In this document: positions 26,601 to 28,983 of the stretch, in pieces
Layout of the letters: every line of letters begins with the position of its first letter
Position numbering within the stretch: position 1 is the stretch's first letter
Assembly: GCA_009731375.1 (NCBI GenBank)
Contig: BJOX01000313.1
Location: forward strand, 238,512-267,494
Length of the DNA stretch: 28,983 nt
Reading direction: 5' to 3'
DNA from: Paulinella micropora
Taxonomy: Eukaryota; Cercozoa; Imbricatea; Euglyphida
Program-made: the position numbers and the translations under genes
The notes under the pieces: model-generated
Database searches by the model: none
The model's input: the letters and a program-made list of their open reading frames with translations, nothing else
Told to the model about the DNA's origin: nothing

Positions 26601-28983
26601 AGAAACTATTGCACAAGGCAAAGAGAGGCGTTGGCGGTAGTATGGGCCCTCAAGAGGCTCAGAGAGTATTTGTGGGGAGGACCTCAATTTACTGTCAGAA
26701 CTGATCATCATAACCTGTTATGGTTGATGAATCATGAACAGACGGGACGGCTGGCGCGGTGGCAAGCGTTCTTGTCTTGTTTCGATTTTACAATGGTCCA
26801 TCTACCGGGAAAGCGAAATGTGGTCGCTGATAGCCTCTCTAGGCTAGAGTTTAACTCAGAAGTATCGGCGTTGGTGTCCACGGTGGAGATGGAAGACTTG
26901 TCCACTGACAAGGTGTATGAGGTCAGCCACATTGAGGCGATGGAGATGGCGAGTGGAGTCCGATATGACCGCACAGGTCTACGGTACAGTCCACAAGGCC
27001 CGGATCACGGGATATGTTGTGAGCTACATACCCAGGAGGACGCTGAGTGGTCCTATGAGGTATATGAGAATGCGAAGGCGAACATAAGAGAGGAAGAGGA
27101 GACGCAGGAAGTTTATGCGGAGCCTCCTCAAGAGCGGAGAAGTGACCTAGACGATGACCCGGAAAGAATCGGGGTACGGCTAGAAGATGGTACTATCCAT
27201 ATAGCCTCGCCTACCGCATGGAGGCAACAACAGGCTCAAGATCCGGAGTTTAAAGAACTGATACAGTTATATCAGAACCCGGATGAGCTACGGATGACGA
27301 AAGCGATCAAAGATCAGATGAAGGAGATGGGATGGAGAGATGGTCTACTGTGGTACAAGGGCCTTCACGGTCGCTATGCGTCACAGCCGGACAAATGGAC
27401 CCTTTGGGTACCGGAGAGTCTGAGACGATTTATATTTGTCGCAGCCCACAATTGCCCACTTTTGGCGCATCCGGGTCGACAACGAACTCATATGTTCGTA
27501 GCGAGGCGATTCTGGTGGAAGAAGATGAAGGAGGAGATAGATCAGGCGGTGGATGCATGCATCCCGTGCAAGATAAACAAAACACCACTGAAGGCAAATT
27601 TCGGCCTGATTGGCGAATTTCCTCTTCATGCGGGGATGTTTGAGTTTATACACATTGATCATGTGGGACCTTTCCCAGAATCGAAGGATGGTTACAAATA
27701 CCTCCTTACGGCTATTGACAGAGCCACCAACTATGTGTGGATCATCCCTGTCAAAGACGTTACCGGCAAGACGACGGCCGAGGCGCTGATCGATAGGATC
27801 ATCTCACAGATCGGAGTACCAAGAAAGATATGTTCTGATCGAGGCTCGGACTTTAATAACGAGGTCATCGACAAACTATCTAAGTATTACGGGATGAAAT
27901 GGCAATATGTTACTGCCTATAACCCGCGAGCAAATGGGAAAATCGAGCGGGTACACAGACCCCTCAAAGCCTCGCTAAAGATGTATTGCACGAAGAAGGA
28001 GAATCAAAGAGCATGGGTCGAGGCAGCACCATCATTTGCGTTTGCAATGAACTGTCTACCCTCTACGGCGTTAGGAGGCTCGAAGAGCTCAATCTCGCCA
28101 TATCAGTTAGTATATGGGCGTGAGCCTGATATCCCGACTTCGCTCCTTCACCCAAAAGACACTTGGGCGGATGCGGATGAGTTGTTTGGGATGAGACTTA
28201 GAGTGAAGATGGAGGCGGAACAAATAGTCAGGGCGCATAGAGAGGCGGAGCGCCGAAAGACTGATGCTGAAGGGGTGCGACAAGCGCACTTGGATCAGAT
28301 CAAGTTCCAGGTCGGGGATATTGTACTATTGTACCATCCTCAAGTCCCGAAGGGAGTCAGCTCTAAGCTGTTCACTCACTGGAAAGGACCTTATCAGATT
28401 ATGGAACAGACGGGACCTCTGAATTACAAGATCAGGGGTAGAGGGAAGGTGCAAATTGTGAATGTAAGAAGGCTGATTAAGTATGATCCCTTCTTACTGG
28501 AAGATGAATCCGTTGAGGAGGCGTTAAAACGGATGAAGGATGATTTCAAAGAGGTGCCGCCCATCCACAAGGAGGCTGGCATAGACCAAGACGATGCTTA
28601 TCGGGCACCGATAGCTGAGAAGGAGGAGAGTGAGGTGGACAGTAAGGAGAAGACTGACCGCATAAGCGCGGTGGGGACTCAGTCCAAGTCTCCGCGAGAG
28701 CATAGCGGAAAGAAGGAGAAGATCACAGAGGCGCAGCTAAGGAGAGCGCGGAATGATCTTATCAACGACCAACCGAGGAAGGCGATGAGGTCGATGAGAT
28801 CAAAGGACGTCCACCAGGAGGAGGAGGGGACGGACACTGACCCAAACGCGGGCAGCGTTGGGATTGTCCATGAGCGATGGAAGGAAGGCGATGCGATAGC
28901 AACCATCGCATGGGTGAAAGATGCTTTCTATCTGATGAGACCAGCGGAACAACATGTCGCTGATGACACTCTCAGACTTATAT
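23562..28983 (+). CDS. pol: Pol polyprotein: protease-like, RT, RNase H, integrase (partial)
   Basis: Same frame as gag, entered through the UGA; open to the window end, at least 1807 codons (numbered here from 23562). Codons about 1-140 are a linker with a short coiled coil. About 170-285 are protease-like. About 287-663 are an unassigned spacer. RT runs about 664-955, with D748 in VIDLKNGF and YIDD at 826-829. RNase H has D980, E1022, D1048 and D1090. Integrase follows from about 1260, with a C-terminal GPY/F module to about 1645. An acidic/basic tail without recognised domain follows. The protein would copy element RNA to DNA and insert it. No separate start codon is needed if readthrough is used; no strong ATG begins it. 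Confidence 0.93.
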   Translation, partial: MEGEEERKEKTVKFNPKVTVLSNAVVQTGPTLPLCENKDVGTQRLQPQGSLIPVHTARLPMITDANRKARLAMEARRPMADVSPRPSKQPRTDSMSTVAAGGEQKDNVCTQVPQDNVAQIVNAPVPQNNKNVNEVKQEEKKEELKNLETRLQNLERKVLVLAANIHRPDALCYTELYCETLKTILKVGNDTMANINIVGRKFFNRYRDWVDGNMKKSTGTLKGVSSRTDITGIITLTFKLKSARVYRMDLYVVPGYHGSILLSYDQLATMGAVIDCAARRVIYGVKRGEENDIDPFNATDSYEAYELSLATDHKKMAIAHEALEVYVHPHVVRPDELSWTDNWESQVCTVTVPTCHWDKKSIDDLIEKRKEEIICVAQRSPSLARFAEGVGTDVHITNGYCFHAKVGEEKREAFVPRRTGRIPDTPPETIKSFITDFWGDEPTWPRSLSEVKKCLRTLFENNKPYTIILPYNEKAIWAQEIRDRLIDHPIPVPSRKQQLVVACRMGTREQSSAYKRKLRDLDKLKLIPQAFTCFDGFYTRKAPLQYARLIDMLVELGKDDEPDTVTYEKTGLDDVSEEDLGLEEDREPLKQHKQMSDEDFQEAARKILEEGVGTEKEKELLKAKLEANKEIFDPPHAGGVKPEDFTAVIYKIPGAEPSPAPRRANLSIHEAKIAEELARQLLNEDFIERSTSPIVSQPRIVPKPGGEWRLTVNYARVNKVLEEERNPLPTLEEGRRVLRNAKFYSVIDLKNGFWQIPLEEKSRWLTAFVVGMEIYQWKVLPMGLKQAPGLFQKAMQKMLSSQYDDLSDGGFMRRRGQKAGEYAFCYIDDIIVYSNTMEEHIDHLSDIFRRIGAFGLKCNLKKCQLAKTSVTYLGYEISHNRVSISKEKREEIMNRPIPKNRTELHSFLAMAQYYSQFIPDWGATRAKVEKMIDFGDFEKWDEEALQAFHALKDLIYKDPKDGGLVLTMPDFTKQFVVDTDASKFAIGAVLQQEDEEKKLRPIMFISRKLCAAERNYCTRQREALAVVWALKRLREYLWGGPQFTVRTDHHNLLWLMNHEQTGRLARWQAFLSCFDFTMVHLPGKRNVVADSLSRLEFNSEVSALVSTVEMEDLSTDKVYEVSHIEAMEMASGVRYDRTGLRYSPQGPDHGICCELHTQEDAEWSYEVYENAKANIREEEETQEVYAEPPQERRSDLDDDPERIGVRLEDGTIHIASPTAWRQQQAQDPEFKELIQLYQNPDELRMTKAIKDQMKEMGWRDGLLWYKGLHGRYASQPDKWTLWVPESLRRFIFVAAHNCPLLAHPGRQRTHMFVARRFWWKKMKEEIDQAVDACIPCKINKTPLKANFGLIGEFPLHAGMFEFIHIDHVGPFPESKDGYKYLLTAIDRATNYVWIIPVKDVTGKTTAEALIDRIISQIGVPRKICSDRGSDFNNEVIDKLSKYYGMKWQYVTAYNPRANGKIERVHRPLKASLKMYCTKKENQRAWVEAAPSFAFAMNCLPSTALGGSKSSISPYQLVYGREPDIPTSLLHPKDTWADADELFGMRLRVKMEAEQIVRAHREAERRKTDAEGVRQAHLDQIKFQVGDIVLLYHPQVPKGVSSKLFTHWKGPYQIMEQTGPLNYKIRGRGKVQIVNVRRLIKYDPFLLEDESVEEALKRMKDDFKEVPPIHKEAGIDQDDAYRAPIAEKEESEVDSKEKTDRISAVGTQSKSPREHSGKKEKITEAQLRRARNDLINDQPRKAMRSMRSKDVHQEEEGTDTDPNAGSVGIVHERWKEGDAIATIAWVKDAFYLMRPAEQHVADDTLRLI
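24065..24420 (+). other. Retropepsin-like region of Pol with atypical active site
   Basis: The C-terminal half is a clear clan AA (retropepsin) match: LYVVPGYHGSILLSYDQL aligns with the usual ILG-x-D-x-L strand and VIDCAARRVIYG with the IDC/V end. At the expected active site the sequence is NDTMANIN (Asp at codon 190, 24129-24131), which aligns with D-T-G-A-T-x-N but has Met in place of the essential Gly. It may be a divergent, inactive or differently placed active site. Position in Pol is normal. Confidence 0.6.
24421..25550 (+). other. Unassigned spacer domain between protease and RT
   Basis: About 377 codons with ordinary composition. Segments such as WGDEPTWPRSLSEVKKCL, then YTIILPYNEKAIWAQEI, look like alternating strands and helices with conserved-looking Trp and Pro, followed by an acidic Glu/Asp-rich linker (about 25240-25450). 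I cannot match it to a family. Ty3/gypsy elements usually have a much shorter link here. Confidence 0.6.
25551..26430 (+). other. Reverse transcriptase domain of Pol
   Basis: Starts near NLSIHEAKIAEELARQLL. It shows the Ty3/gypsy blocks in order: WRLTVNYARVNKV, NPLPTLEE, FYSVIDLKNGFWQIPL (catalytic D at 25803), VLPMGLKQAPGLFQKAM, CYIDDIIVYSN (YIDD at 26037-26048), LKCNLKKCQLAKTSVTYLG and FLAMAQYYSQFIPDW. All three catalytic Asp are present. There is a small insert (SDGGFMRRRGQKAGE) just before YIDD. Confidence 0.95.
26460..26850 (+). other. RNase H domain of Pol
   Basis: VVDTDASKFAIGAVLQQ (D at 26499), QREALAVVWALKRLREYL (E at 26625), RTDHHNLLWLM (D at 26703) and HLPGKRNVVADSLSRLE (D at 26829) give the full D-E-D-D set. 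The enzyme degrades template RNA during cDNA synthesis. Directly follows RT, as in Ty3/gypsy. Confidence 0.94.
27330..28500 (+). other. Integrase with HHCC, D,D35E and GPY/F module
   Basis: HHCC zinc site: H at 27447, H at 27468 (x6), C at 27558 (x29), C at 27567 (x2). Catalytic core: HIDHVGPFP (D at 27657), CSDRGSDF (D at 27837) and NGKIERVHR (E at 27945), with exactly 35 residues between the second Asp and Glu. GPY/F: KLFTHWKGPYQI near 28368-28403. The enzyme inserts the cDNA into host DNA. No chromodomain is seen after it. Confidence 0.94.

Larger units (their letters stand above)
18394..28983 (+). mobile_element. Ty3/gypsy-type LTR retrotransposon, right end off window
   Basis: Candidate 5' LTR, leader, Gag ORF, in-frame UGA and Pol with the domain order protease-like, RT, RNase H, integrase. 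RNase H before integrase is the Ty3/gypsy order, not Ty1/copia. The GPY/F module after integrase also fits Ty3/gypsy. No chromodomain is visible in the 160 residues after GPY/F, and no envelope-like frame is reached. Apart from the gag UGA there is no in-frame stop in about 2,700 codons, and the RT, RNase H and integrase catalytic residues are present. This suggests a recent or active copy. The 3' LTR lies beyond the window. Confidence 0.93.

Noticed and set aside
23562-28983. UGA read as tryptophan by a variant genetic code
   Set aside because: Trp residues in conserved positions are all TGG and there is only one in-frame TGA in about 2,700 codons, exactly at the gag/pol border.
28500-28983. 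Chromodomain after the integrase
   Set aside because: No aromatic cage pattern or chromodomain consensus is visible in the acidic/basic tail up to the window edge.

Overview
This is a eukaryotic nuclear window made almost entirely of transposable elements and very large microsatellites. There is no bacterial signal: no operons, ribosome binding sites or dense gene packing. I see no intact cellular gene. The mix (long tetra- and pentanucleotide tracts, kilobase GAA/TTC tracts, non-LTR elements with (GAA)n tails, one long Ty3/gypsy-type element) suggests a repeat-rich protist or alga, but the sequence does not let me name the organism. Eight runs of N break the assembly, most of them at homopolymers or triplet tracts.

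Layout. 1-3390: compound microsatellites (GA, GGA/GAA, GATAGA, TA/GA, then TACA tetramers and a series of pentamers) with short unique islands. 3390-5210: mostly unique DNA holding a perfect 21-bp inverted repeat and an imperfect inverted repeat of about 370 bp. 5210-7167: TACA, CA, CAGA and GA tracts. 7168-11471: three head-to-tail, 5'-truncated copies of one APE-type non-LTR (LINE) family, here A, B and C. Each begins directly after a (GA)n tract, and A and B end in (GAA)n(GA)n. 12347-14100: a small minus-strand ORF followed by a decayed minus-strand LINE relative (D) between long direct repeats. 14093-17078: TTC/CTC tracts around a decayed minus-strand relic (E) with a C-x2-C zinc-binding part and an RPD...IDV segment. 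17079-18393: unique DNA with one candidate two-exon fragment and a poly-T tract.

18394-28983 (running off the window): a Ty3/gypsy-type LTR retrotransposon. It has a candidate 1.69-kb 5' LTR (TGTAA...TTACA), a 786-nt leader, an 898-codon Gag ORF with a CCCH-type zinc finger and an Arg/Gly-rich tail, then a single in-frame UGA. A Pol frame follows that stays open for at least 1807 codons: a protease-like region with an atypical active site, a spacer of about 375 residues that I cannot assign, reverse transcriptase, RNase H, and integrase with HHCC, D,D35E and a GPY/F module. No other in-frame stop interrupts about 2,700 codons and the RT, RNase H and integrase catalytic residues are present, so the element looks young. 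The same-frame UGA suggests Gag-Pol is made by stop-codon readthrough.

The most interesting points are the gag-UGA-pol arrangement, the antisense ORF inside the LTR whose product resembles this element's own protease-like region, the non-canonical protease motif shared with the large unassigned spacer region, and the repeated association of LINE 5' ends with purine microsatellites.
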